Origin: Seminavis robusta
Taxonomy: Eukaryota > Bacillariophyta > Bacillariophyceae > Naviculales > Naviculaceae
DNA: 64,000 bases
Reading direction: 5' to 3'
NCBI GenBank assembly: GCA_903772945.1
Contig: CAICTM010000088.1
Coordinates: 1 to 64,000 of the forward strand
The translations under genes and the position numbers were made by a program. The notes beneath the pieces are model-generated. The model did no database searches. It saw only the letters and a list, made by a program, of their open reading frames with translations, and was not told the DNA's origin. Numbering within the stretch: position 1 is the stretch's first letter; each line of letters opens with the position of its first letter. Below, piece after piece: positions 21,728-32,475 of the stretch.

Positions 21728-24700
21728 CTAGCGACGCTCCTTGTCTCGTCGTCGATGATTGTCGTTTCGCCTTCGATCGTCGCGGTCAGATCTTTCACGA
21801 TCAGGTCTAGGCCCATCTCTTTCATGCCTAGGTGGACCACCTCCACCATCGCGGTCTCGATCAGATCTAGGTCCGTCTCTCTCATGCCTAGGTGGACCAC
21901 CTCCACCATCGCGGTCTCGATCAGATCTAGGTCCGTCTCTCTCATGCCTAGGAGGACCACCTCCGCCTTCTCGGTCTCGATCAGGTCGATTGCCCGAAGG
22001 CCCATCGCGTTCACGGTCAGATCTTTCGCGATCCGGCCTAGGGCCATCTCTCTCATGCCTAGGAGGACCGCCTCCGCCATCTCGGTCTCGATCAGGTCGA
22101 TTGCCCGGAGGCCCGTCACTGCCACGGCGAAACGGCGGGCCTCTGGGTGGAGGTCCTCCTCCGGAAGGACCATAGTGGCCAGAATCACGAAAGTCCATTG
22201 GAGGACCACCACGAGGAGGCATGGGCGGGCCTCCTCCTCCTGGTCCCCCACGAGGAGGAAAATCATAATCGGGAGGTGGCGGACCATGTCCATGCCAACC
22301 GCCAGGACCAGGAGGCATTCCTCCACCTCGCCTCTGATCGCCACGACGATCATTCTCATTATGACGACCGCTACCATCGCGCTCTCGTCGGCGGTCACGG
22401 TCCCTTCTGCTGCGAGAGCTCTCGCGATGATCCCTGTCACGATGGTGATGGTCCCGATCGGATCGGTGTTTATCGCGTGAAGATTTGTCTCGATCTCGTC
22501 GACTGCTGCTACCAGAGCGTTCCTTTCTGTCGTTGCCATTGGGCTCTTCTCCGTCTTCGGCAGCTCGACCTTCCTTATTGCTGCTTCTACCACGGTCTTC
22601 AACTTCCTCTTTGCCCTCCTTGTTTTTGTTGCGTTCATCCTCGCCGCCACCGCCACTACCAGAAGCCATAGGGTCTTGTTGTCGTGTGTCTTTGTTGTCC
22701 TCTGGGACTTCTCCTTCGCTCTGCCGTCGCTTAAGCTCTCGTTCTTTTCTACGATCCTCAGACTGCTCCTCCCCATCACCGTCGCGGTGTCGCTTTCGGT
22801 CGCTTCGGCTTCCATCACGGTTTCTGTCGCGATCATCATCTCCTTCCCTGCGTCGGCTGGACTTGCGACGATGATGATCTCGGTCAGATCGATCACGGGT
22901 TTTGTCCTTGTCCCTATCACGGTCCCGGGAAGACCGACTCTCTTTGTAGGCATCGCTACGATCACGAGAAGACCTGTGATGACGGTCCCTAGACGACCTT
23001 TCGCGTCTATCCCTGTCTCTGGTGGAAGATTCTTTCTTGTCGCCATTGGGTTCTTCCCCGTCTTCTGCGGGAGCCTTGCTGGAAGAATGTCGCTTTTCAT
23101 CTCCTTCGTCGTAGTCTCGCCTTCGCTTCCTGTCGCGTTCCTCGTCATATCGATCGCGGTCTCCGCGGTCTCGTCTGTCTCGCTTTCGGTCGTACTTGTC
23201 AGATCGACGTCCAGATTCACCCTCTTTGCGTCGCCGATCCTCGTCGCCACCACCTGAAGCCTTATCTGGATCGATCCGTTTACCATCATCCCTTGCCGAA
23301 GGCCCGTCGCTTCTGTTGCTACGTTCCTTGCGCTCCTTTTGCCTCTCTTTGCGATCTTTCATGGAAGTGCCAAAGGCGTCAATGCCCTCGGCTGCTACCT
23401 TCTTCATAAGCTTGCGGTAACATGCATCAAACTGCTCTTGGGCTTGCTCATCGTTCATTCCTGCCGCCTTGGCGTTTTCACGGGCTTTCTCGGCCTCTGC
23501 CTTGGCTTGACGACGCTTCTGCTTGGTTTGGAATTCATGGAAATGACTATGAACTTCAATGGGACCCAAATCTTCAGGACGCTCGGGAGCGATGGGCTCG
23601 GTGAGGAAATATCGACTGTTCAGTGCCCGTTCCGCGGACAACCTCTTTGCCGGATCCAATTCCAACAGTTTCTCCAACAGATTCAAGGCGGGCCCTGACA
23701 TCTTTTTGAAGTACTTGTTTCGGAGCTTTGGCAATTTCCGCTTGTCGTCTGCGGGAATTGTCACTTGTCCAGTCCGAAGAAGTTTCAAATCATTCAACCC
23801 ATCCCAACTCTCCGGTGAGGGTGTCCCCAACAAATCGAATATCAGCTGTAGCTGATCCATCTCCGTCTTGCCCGTGAACAGAGGCTTCCCCAGCAACAAC
23901 TCGGCCAGAATGCACCCCGCACTCCACACATCCACAGGAGGCCCGTATCTGGTAGCACCCATCAAAATCTCCGGTGGTCGATACCACAAAGTGATGACCT
24001 TGTTGGTGAACTCTTGTGAAGATGCCCGACTGTGTCATCACCAAACCACATCCAATGACCACCAGCAAAGGACCGCCAACCCAACCCCAACAGGAACCAC
24101 CACACCGCCAACCCAACCCGACGCCATCAAGAACCACCACACCACACCACCAACCCAACACCACACCGACAAGAAAAAAAGAAGAAACAACGCAGTGTGA
24201 GTGACGAGAAGCAAAACGCACAAACACAAGAGCCCAGCCATTTTTTGGCTGGACCCAACACAGCAAACGAACGAAACGAGAAAAAGCAAAAGCAGGAAAC
24301 GATATTTTGGAACGAAGAAAAAATGCTGGTTGGACTTGGATCCATACAACATTACTTACTCGTGTAGGTTATCCAAGATAGGTGGCTCAATACAGCGTGC
24401 CAAGCCAAAATCTGCTAGCTTTATTCTGAAATGATGATCCAAAAGTATGTTGGAAGATTTAATATCCCTATGAACATATTTGTTTTGATGCATGTACTGT
24501 AATGCTTCCAGCAATTGCCGGAATACGCATTTGACTTGTACAGGCGTAAATCGGTAGGCCACATCCATCAGCCCTGTCAAATCATGAGAGACATATTCCA
24601 AAACTAGGAACAAATTACCCTTGTAGCCCTCTCGGGCATCCACAACGCGATCTTTGGATTTTTTTTGGAATCGCACATCCGTCGATTCATCCTCCTCGTC

Positions 24701-25141
24701 CAAATGCTCCACCCCTTTGCTGCTCACCACTTCCATCATGCGCACTAAATTGGGATGTTGCAAACGCTTCAATATTTTGATTTCGCGAATAACTGTGGGA
24801 GGCATTCCCCAGTCTTTACCATGATGGACACGGATTTTCTTCAGTGCCACAATCTGATTCGTATCTTTGCAGCGGGCTTTGTACACTTGCCCGTACGTGC
24901 CCTCTCCGATTTGTTCCAGCCGCTCATAGTGCGCAATGGTCCGTGTCATTTGACTCCAGTGACGTTCTGGAAATTGTATGGGTTTTTCAGTTTGGCGACC
25001 ATTGTTCGAGTTGTTGTTGTTGCTGAGGAAGGATGGGGCTGTTGGGGCGTGTTGCGGGCCGGCAGCAGCAGCTGAGGAGGACGATGGAGGACCCGAAAAC
25101 GCAGGTCCGCCCAACGCATTTGGTTTTGGGTTGGCTGACAT
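21728..25141 (-). CDS. CDK12/CTK1-type cyclin-dependent kinase with arginine-rich repeat tail, 2 exons
   Basis: Exons 25141-24360 and 24029-21728 join in phase 2 across a 330-bp intron, giving about 1026 residues. The kinase domain (about 72-390) has GEGTYGQVY (79-87), the Lys in VALKK, a PITAIRE-like helix PPTVIRE (114-120), HRDIKSSN (224-231), DFG (244-246), and after splicing EFTNKVITLWYRPPE, with the activating Thr near 269. The HRDIKxSN and TNKVITLWYRPPE strings are typical of CDK9/CDK12/CTK1 kinases, which phosphorylate Ser2 of the RNA polymerase II tail during elongation. After the kinase come a helical charged region and about 550 residues rich in RD, RS and RE dipeptides, then 60-bp in-frame repeats. 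In animal CDK12 the RS region is N-terminal; here it is C-terminal. The intron splits the activation segment. A serine/arginine tail suggests nuclear speckles. Confidence 0.9.
21779..22110 (-). repeat. In-frame 60-bp minisatellite in the kinase tail
   Basis: A 60-bp unit encoding roughly DRDGGGGPPRHERDGPRSD repeats in direct order, with three nearly identical copies at about 21805-21984 and diverged copies on both sides, some interrupted by a PSGNRPDRD segment. All keep the reading frame, so copy-number change would alter tail length without breaking the protein. Confidence 0.85.
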
Positions 25142-26310
25142 GGCTGTTGCGCTGTCGACGCCTCCCTGCCTTTTTGTGATTTCCCTCTCTCTCCTCTCTC
25201 AAATGGCGTGTACTGAGCGGCGGTTGTTATTTCCAAGTCGACCACAACCAATGGCGGTCAGAGTTTAGTTCATTGTTGGGCAGCAGCAGCTGAAGTGAAT
25301 TCACAACAGGAGCGCAAAGCGTCTTGCTGTTTGGCACCAAAGGTCACCTGACGGAAGACGGCAAGACGCTATCTTGTTAAACCAATGTGCGTCTGGCTAA
25401 AATGGATCTTTTTCTTTCGATGATTATTCGGTCAGCCAAAGTTCAATTCGATTGAGCCAATTCGTGCCCCCACCACAAAAAAAACGATTGAGGTGCCGTG
25501 CTGGTACGGTACCGATAGCATACGATGTACCGGTACTGGTGGCGCTACCGCTACCAGTACCAGGTACTACGGTACTACCGGTAGTGCACTGTACCGGTAC
25601 GGTACTACCGGTATATGTATACGCGGTATTAGTTTCTAAAGTTTCGCACCATCAAGCAAATCGCTGGTCCAGGCACTGCCGTTGTTTGGGTAACGGTAGT
25701 CTAGTACTAGTAGCTAGTACCGTAGACTACGGTACCGGTACTATTACATGTACCAGGTACTAGTAGTGCTGTACTACATGTACAATAGTTTAGTTTCGCG
25801 CCTCAAGCTACATCGATATCGAGGCACTGTCATTGTGGCTTGTGCAACATTTCGCTTTGATACGGAAACAGTGAAGTCAATCCTTCGTCCGAAGGAAGAT
25901 GGAGGATTGTTGGTGTCTTCCTTTTAAAATTAATCGACCCCAGCCTGACAAGCAAAAGGACTCGATTCTCAAAGTTGCCCCAACCACTCTTAAAAGCTTC
26001 GTCGCACAGACCAAACTTCCGCATTCCGCACCCCCTTCCCCGTTCCCTCCAAGCATTCACCTTCTGAGTCAGTTTGAGTCGAGCCCAGTCTTTCATCCAT
26101 CAGCGTGCATGCAGCAGTTCATTCTTGTGGGAGTCAGCCCAGAGGTCCTGCTTTGGGTGGGTCGAGTGACAGTCTTGCTTGGGAGTCTTACCGGTCACAC
26201 TTACTTTGTCGTGGTACTGTACGGTAGACCCACGGTAGGGTAGAAGCCTCCGTTTGAGAAAGCTTGCTCACAAAAAATCAACTCCACTCATCAAAACACT
26301 TCAACACACA
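25142..26310. other. Divergent promoter spacer with dense TACCGG/GTAC palindromes
   Basis: This separates the kinase gene (minus) from a small plus-strand gene. Between about 25495 and 25790 the sequence is nearly made of GTACCGGTAC, GTACTACCGGTA and similar self-complementary strings, able to form many short hairpins. No gene is seen. Confidence 0.6.
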
Positions 26311-26691
26311 ATGCCAAATATCATCCTCAAGAAAACCTTCAAGGTCAAGCCCGCTGGATTCCAGGTTGCCAATGAGAAAACTTTTTCCTTTCATGGGGGG
26401 GTCGCTCCCACCATGATTGAAGCTGTCAATCAAAAACTAGCATCCATCAGATTGTACGGGAGGTCAAATCGTATACAGTTTGTGCTGGGCCCGACTGGGC
26501 ACTATCAATGCGCTATGAATCATGACTTTCAAAAGTACCACGAAGAAGACGCGGTCGTTGCCATATTGGATGTGATGGAACTCCTGGGATGGACCTTCAG
26601 ATTCCAATATGATTCCGAGTCCCATTCAACCAAGGTGAATGGCGCATCCTTTACCTCGAGAGAGCTCTTCATATTCAGCAGATCAACATAG
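26311..26691 (+). CDS. Small unknown protein (126 aa)
   Basis: Reading from the ATG at 26311 (context ACACACAATG) gives 126 residues starting MPNIILKK. An earlier in-frame ATG at 26254 would add 19 basic residues, but the 26311 context is better. The protein is compact, with no signal peptide or membrane segment. It ends in a section rich in aromatic residues (ELLGWTFRFQYDSES, then ELFIFSR), with alternating strands and a helix. I do not recognise the family. Coding character is supported by full use of the frame, a clear stop, and codon use like that of neighbouring genes. It lies divergent from the kinase gene. Confidence 0.6.
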   Translation: MPNIILKKTFKVKPAGFQVANEKTFSFHGGVAPTMIEAVNQKLASIRLYGRSNRIQFVLGPTGHYQCAMNHDFQKYHEEDAVVAILDVMELLGWTFRFQYDSESHSTKVNGASFTSRELFIFSRST

Positions 26692-27482
26692 AAACATAGA
26701 AACAGACAAGTACAAGACAGAAAATACAACGATATAGATATAGATCCCCAGTTTTTCAAAGCACAGTCCACCAGCTGAAGAGCGGCTTATTCCTTTTTGT
26801 AACCACACCAAAATATCGAAAGTTGCCTTTCTTGCTTGCGTGTCTCTAGTAGTATCATGCCACAATTTAGAACAAGAAGAGAAAAGCCAGCTCAATCACA
26901 ATCACGATCGAGAACATAGCCCCACATCAGCCCGATACCGGGACAGCGTCGTGAGCGGTGACCTCCTCTTCAATGATGTCCTTATCAATTCTTTCAGCTT
27001 CAACTGCCTCGTCATCCCTCTCTTCCTTTGACAGTTGTAGCCTCCTCCTCAGATCCACTGTCTTGCCCTGTGATAAACGAGTAGGATCCCCCGTGGGTGC
27101 ATCATCGGGACGAGGGCCATGAGGAGGTGTCCTCCATTTGGGCGATGATTCATCATTCCTTCCATTCTGCCCGACAAATCAGTTGGGCTCGAAGCCATAG
27201 AAAGGCTTTGGTCTTCGCAACATCTCCAACTCTTGGATCCCTTGGTGGCCCTGTTCATGAGCTCTGCATGATGGATGTGCAATGCCTGGACTTTGCTGTG
27301 ACTGCAGAAGTCAGAAGCTTTTTCAGAGAGCTGCGCCCGAAAGAAGCATTTTTAGGAAGCTGCTGGATGAAGCACGTGGACACGTGGACTGCACTCGGCC
27401 CCTCGCAGCCACAAGAGCGATCTTGCCCTGACACCCATCAACGATCTTCCGATCTGCCCAAGCAACTGCCAAGTGTCCTTCA
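26692..27482. other. Spacer before the lyase-family gene
   Basis: A frame of about 129 codons on the plus strand (27097-27486) and shorter ones on the minus strand lack family features and are probably chance. Nothing else is supported. Confidence 0.45.
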
Positions 27483-28520
27483 ATGATTTGCAAGGTGAAG
27501 TGCTGCAGCAGTCGCCGTGATGTTCAGCTGCCGTTGCTGCTGTCACTATGGGTGTCATTTCGGCCCATGGTGTCGGCGCTGACAGCTCCCGCTCAGCAGC
27601 TTCGAGAACTGATTGCACAGTCTCGAGATCGGGCCATTCTCTTGCCAGGTGTCCACGATGCCCTTTCCGCTAAGATCTTCCAGCAACAATCTGCCGAGTG
27701 CTTGTTTCTGTCAGGATTTGGTGTGTCGGCCTCTTTTCTGGGGGCTCCTGATGCCGGAATCTTGACCTTGTGTGAAATGGAAGATACCGCACGTCGTGTT
27801 GTGAACGCTGTGGAAGGCAAAATCCCAGTATTGGTGGATGGCGACACGGGTTATGGAGGATGCTCCAACATGAGGCGAGCCATTCGAGGTCTGGCTCGTG
27901 CTGGGGCCGCTGCCATTTCCATTGAAGACCAAATATTTCCCAAAAAGTGCACCTACAGCGCTGGCGAAAACGGAGCCGCCGTTGTGTCCCGCAGTGCCTC
28001 CATTGCCCGCATCAAAACAGCTCTGGCTGCAGCCAAAGAAGCGTACGAGCAAGATGGAAATGATGTGCTGATTATTGCAAGATCAGATTGCCGTGCTTCG
28101 GAGGGGCTGGAACAAGCCATTAGTCGGTGTTTGGAATATGAAGAGCTGGGGGCTGACATTGTGTATGCCGAGAACCTACAGTCTCCGGAAGAATATCAAA
28201 CCTTGCGTGGTTCCTTGGCCCCGACAACCCCCACAATTCTAGCTCAAGTCCAACTCAATGACCCCAACAGCGAGCAACGACTATATTCTCTGGAGGAGGT
28301 TCATCAGTTGGGTTACAACTTGGCACTATTTGGGGTTACAGCACTTCAGGCTACGGTTCATGCATTGCAAGAAACGGCTTCCGCCATGCGACGTCATCAA
28401 GGAATCCTTCCTGGCAGCAACGACAACCAATCTCCTTCTCTCTCGTCGTTTTCAAACCTCAAGACTGTGGTGGGTTTCCCAGAATTGGAAGACTTTGAAC
28501 GGGAGTACTTTTGTGAATAG
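27483..28520 (+). CDS. Isocitrate lyase / PEP mutase superfamily enzyme
   Basis: A single-exon 345-residue protein with the superfamily barrel. Recognisable are SGFGVSASFLGAPD (about 77-90), the metal-binding VDGDTGYGG (118-126), SIEDQ (146-150) and PKKC (153-156). Family members cleave or rearrange C-C or P-C bonds of small oxo-acids (2-methylisocitrate lyase, oxaloacetate hydrolase, PEP or carboxyphosphonoenolpyruvate mutase). In lyases the motif continues as KKCGH; here it reads KKCTYSAGEN, so the Gly-His pair is absent while the Cys remains. Overall it is closest to the plant-type oxaloacetate/methylisocitrate branch, but exact chemistry cannot be assigned. Residues 1-32 form an extension with a hydrophobic stretch (LPLLLSLWVSF), possibly for targeting; a second Met at residue 29 could be a cytosolic start. 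Confidence 0.85.
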   Translation: MICKVKCCSSRRDVQLPLLLSLWVSFRPMVSALTAPAQQLRELIAQSRDRAILLPGVHDALSAKIFQQQSAECLFLSGFGVSASFLGAPDAGILTLCEMEDTARRVVNAVEGKIPVLVDGDTGYGGCSNMRRAIRGLARAGAAAISIEDQIFPKKCTYSAGENGAAVVSRSASIARIKTALAAAKEAYEQDGNDVLIIARSDCRASEGLEQAISRCLEYEELGADIVYAENLQSPEEYQTLRGSLAPTTPTILAQVQLNDPNSEQRLYSLEEVHQLGYNLALFGVTALQATVHALQETASAMRRHQGILPGSNDNQSPSLSSFSNLKTVVGFPELEDFEREYFCE

Positions 28521-28888
28521 CTAGAGAAGCCCGAGCGCGGAAGGCATGCATGTTACATCTTTAAAATAGAACAGCACTAGCTCGCCCTTCTTTCCGGGGC
28601 TCGTCTGGCCCGTACTCCAAGCGCCGTCCTTTGCGCAAACAGCGTGACACCAAAGCTACGAGGCTCATGTGCTCGATGAATTTCTCGTGGAAAGTAAGGC
28701 CAGTGAGCGTTTCTTGGATCAACCCTGTCAAAACAGTAGATTGCATTGGGGAAGAAGATATGACGATCTAAGCGATGAATGGTACCGGTATCGTGAAGAT
28801 TGAGTCTGCGATCCCATGCCACACCAAATTTCTCGTACCAGAAGGTCTTTCGTCTCGCGTCGCCTAACGCTGTCTTTTGTAGAAATCC
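28521..28888. other. Spacer between convergent genes
   Basis: This holds the 3' ends of the lyase-family gene and the GABA-B-like receptor gene. One TACCGGTA lies near 28783. No gene is visible. Confidence 0.5.
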
Positions 28889-31800
28889 TTAACCTCCAGA
28901 CACCTGAGAGTGAGGAGCTGACTCTCTGCCAGCGGTAGAATACCTCTGAAGATGGTTTACCACAGACTCCCTGTCAACGGGGTGCGCCGAAGAGCCCCTG
29001 TCAACTATCGATGCGTGAGGCGAAGAAGAAGATACTCCAGAGACCTTCACACCAGCAATCGTGCCCCTCAACTCTTGTTTGTTTGATGGAAAGTGGACCT
29101 TATACATCTTCGGCACCATGATCAATCCGAAAACCGTCATTGGGAATGACCAACACATCATAACAGATCCGATGTATCGCCCATCAGAGGAAACACTTTC
29201 AAGGATTACAACAGTCGGAACACCAACCAGGATGACCTAAGGAAGGCGCAAATGTTTAGTTGCCAGATTCAAAACCAGGCCTCACCAAAATGCGACAACG
29301 CATGTATGCACAAGCTTCTCACCTGGGTTTGGAGTAGCATGAGACCAAAAATCCACTTTGCTTCCGAGTACGACTCGTCGACGTCCATAGTCTTCCAAGC
29401 AAAGATTCCTGTAAGGAGCATTGATATAAATGTGACCAATGCAACCCCTATCCAAAAACCGTAGTTGGCATCTCCAGTACAGAGTCCAATTGATTCCCCC
29501 GTCGTCTCCTCAATTTCTACCCTATCCCATGCATAGTTCGTTGTGGCAGTCCAGACTGAAAGGAGAACTACAGCCAAAACCTCCAATAACAGAGCTGGCC
29601 AAATGACATGAGAAATCTTTACTTGTCTCCTGGAGAACTGCAGCACTTCGTGCACCCTCCACTTTCGTTGCAGCCATGGGAAAAGCATAAGATGCCAAAA
29701 TACTAGCGTACTGTCAGAAAACACAAATCATGCACTTACCATCTGTCCATGGAAGACCAAAGTTAGACGCATCGAAGGCTGATGCCAAATCGATCCCAAA
29801 TTACGATGTACTTTACCTTTGTAAATAATGCGTTGTACGTGACCATTTGTCCCATAAAAACAAACCAAGGAGCGGCCAGGCACAGTCCTGTCAGTTGTTC
29901 CGCGCTCCAACCATCACTTTCGTCGAACGATATTGTAATAATGGCCAGCGATGAAACTGTGGCACCGGCAAGCATGTACAACAAGAAGACCGGCTGCGAG
30001 GCTGCAACTACTCGATGATTCCAGTAGACAAATATCCACACCACAGAGATCAGAATTGCCAGCAAAGCTATGCCCATCATCGCAAATCCCATGGCTTGCA
30101 AACCAGGGCTCAAGTAGTTCTGATCAGCTGGTTCACGCAGCGGGAGCGGGGGAACAGCGCTCCCATTGACATAGATGAATTGATTAAATTCGAGCCATTC
30201 TCCACCTGGCATACGAACGTCAGTAAATCTGAACAATTCCCTGTCGGAAGTGGGACGAGAGACAAGTAGCGTTGAGAAATATCTTCGTAGAAGCAATGCG
30301 ATGATACAAGCGTGAATACGCACCCCTCGAATCCATCTGGGAATAAATTGGTTACAACGTAAGGAACCGTACTGCCCACCCGGTTGCCTGGAAATACATC
30401 TCCGAACAGTACTTTTCCCGAGGCACCATGAAACGTAGACGAACGAATCGCATCCTGCAGGACATCTCCAACGAGCACCCTAGTGTTGCCAATCTGCACT
30501 GTTGCATCAGGCGCTTTCGCTTCGGTCATATTCAATGCATTGCAAGCTCCAATTCCGACAGCCATTATGGCGTCGTACACGTTGACGGTCCCAGAGCTTG
30601 GCATCGAAGTGAAATTCAGGGGCCTCGCAAACAAATCGCTTGGAGGGAAGTCACCATCTGGGATATCGTCTTCGCTAAACCAACCAATAGAAAGCCCGAA
30701 TTTCAAAACCTGGTTCCATTCTTCCTCGTACTCGTGCGCCTTGATCGGATTGATTGCCAACAGTTGCTCTATGAAAGTGTCGTTCAGGCCCATCCACTCT
30801 TCCAGGAAGGACGAAGAGTGGTCTTCCGCTGTATCGTTATGGAAAAGTTCACCCGACTTGAGATACGCTGCATTTTGGAGGAACGATACATCCTGCTGCT
30901 CATGTTCGTCGAGCATGAAGATTCTGGACAAATTGGTTTGATTGAATGGCCCATCCAGGTCCCAGATGTTGGGAATGACCCAGAGATGGTCGCCTTGATC
31001 CAGTTGCAACTCATGGGCAGCATGGCCCGTATCAAGGAATTCGCCATCAAAATCTGGCGTGATCCAGACAATTGTTCGGAATCCTGTAGCCTTAACCTGC
31101 TCCAAGGCAGCAAGTATGGCTCTGTCTCCATAATAGTCAGAAACGTCCAAGGATATTGTTGGGGAAACGTATCCGAATGCCTCGATGCGTGTCATGTCTC
31201 GCCTACTGGCCTCCACTCTGAAGGCTTCCACTCGTTTCACGGCATTATCCGACGACGCGTCGTAGAGAATTGTAATGAAATTCGTTCTTTCAGTGCGAAC
31301 AAGATAATCGATCAAGAACTCAACATCGGAATAGAGATCTGCGTTTATCTGGTTGGCGAACGGATGCTTCTCTGGTAAATGTAAATTGTGGTCAATCCCT
31401 CGATGGGATATCATGGGTATCCGGAGCGTGGTGGCCGTCACACTAAGCTCATTCGCGGGAATCACATTGTAGGGCCCCACAATGGCACTGGGCAATGGCG
31501 TGCCGTCAGCACTCTGAAATCGTTCCCACACTGCGTTCATGGCATTGCTCTCCACAGTCCCAGTGTCCATCAACAGCAGCGATTCAAAATCTATCTCAAT
31601 AGGACAGTGTTGCATCTGAGGAGACGCCAATTCAGGAACTATGGCAATGTTTCGTGCATTAAAGTGATTGATCGCCATAATGGAAGCTGCCAACTGATAG
31701 AACCCAGGATTCAAGTAAGGGCTGCCTTGATAGGTTAAGGGCAACGCCAAAAGCAGGGAGACCTTGGTGCCATTGATGATGCCTCCTTGTATAAAGTTTC

Positions 31801-32047
31801 CTGGCAATAGTTCTCGGCATTCCTTTCGACTGGTACCGGTAGTGTCATCAGGGGTATCTGAGGTGGGTGTTGTTTCATTGTCGGCACCGGTATCCGACGG
31901 TATCACCGCCGAACCACCATATTCCGAAATGGCATCAGTGTTGCTATTCCTGGAAGGTTCGTCATTCGTGTTGTTCGCGTCTCCTTGACCAATAACCCGC
32001 CATGCTGAAATGAAGCAGACGGTCAACAGCAGTCTTATTCGGCTCAT
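28889..32047 (-). CDS. GABA-B-like class C G-protein-coupled receptor, 4 exons
   Basis: Exons 32047-30324, 30240-29817, 29661-29323 and 29236-28889 join in frame through GT-AG introns of 83, 155 and 86 bp, giving about 944 residues. A signal peptide (MSRIRLLLTVCFISAWRVIG) leads to a large extracellular bilobed ligand-binding (ANF/PBP1) domain, about residues 70-560. A seven-helix domain follows: helix 1 GFAMMGIALLAILISVVWIF, then ALFTK joined to WRVHEVLQFSRR (class C intracellular loop), and LLQTQ joined to VILVGVPTVVILESVSSDG before the last helix. WRVH and VPK(M/I) are hallmarks of GABA-B-type receptors. The tail is about 90 residues. No cysteine-rich linker is seen, as in GABA-B rather than glutamate receptors. 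Diatoms have many such receptors; ligands are largely unknown. The start at 32047 was chosen for its signal peptide; an upstream extension would be MITE-derived. Confidence 0.88.
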
Positions 32048-32101
32048 TGGGAAATCAGACAAAGAAACAGAGTTGTGCGATTCTACTAGCAAGCAGCCTA
32101 A

Positions 32102-32472
32102 GAGCATGCGCGCTGGTGTGAAGCAAAGCAAACAGCTGTTTTGACGCAAGTGATGCAGACTCGCAGCCAGGCTATGCTTGCTCGCTAAATTTATCGAATT
32201 TACGAGTCTTGTGTCAAATGCGACATTTTAGTGACAATATAATTTTTTACTTAAGGGATCTGTTTGCGGCAACCTTTAAATCCATCGATTTTTCACCAAA
32301 CGGAGACCTGTTTGCGTCAAAAGCGAACCTTCAGCAATCAGTCGTGCAACGCTTTTCGGCTTGGCATGCAGCACGATAACCGCCCATGTCACACTTTTAC
32401 TTATGATAGGACATGGTTTGCGTCACTTGAAGCATTTTCAGTTTGCTTTGCTTCACACTAGCGCGCATGCTC
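32102..32472. mobile_element. Harbinger-like MITE with 32-bp terminal inverted repeats
   Basis: The left end (32102-32133, GAGCATGCGCGCTGGTGTGA onward) is the reverse complement of the right end (32441-32472), with one mismatch in 32 bases. Both ends are flanked by TAA (32099-32101 and 32473-32475), the 3-bp target duplication (TWA) typical of PIF/Harbinger elements. The 371-bp interior has no coding capacity and contains further TTTGCGTCA strings in both directions. It lies 55 bp upstream of the GABA-B-like start codon. Confidence 0.85.
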
Positions 32473-32475
32473 TAA

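Noticed and set aside
21694-23289. Long minus-strand frame (531 codons) and plus-strand frames up to 254 codons within the kinase tail
   Set aside because: They overlap the kinase exon in other frames. The repeat-rich, Arg-biased codons of the tail leave the other frames open by composition, and no domain is seen.
27097-27486. Plus-strand frame of 129 codons before the lyase-family gene
   Set aside because: No domain; it overlaps the start of the next gene in another frame.
29662-29816. Alternative pair of introns with a micro-exon in the receptor gene (GTAAGT at about 29738, ACAG near 29710)
   Set aside because: The inner intron would be about 30 bp and would put the next exon out of phase. 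The single 155-bp intron directly restores ALFTK-WRVHEV.
30428-31378. Plus-strand frame of 316 codons opposite the GABA-B-like exon 1
   Set aside because: It is antisense to a well-supported ligand-binding domain and has no family features.
32048-32149. An upstream start for the GABA-B-like receptor giving 34 extra residues
   Set aside because: The extension reads into the MITE and would bury the signal peptide; the ATG at 32047 starts directly with a good signal sequence.
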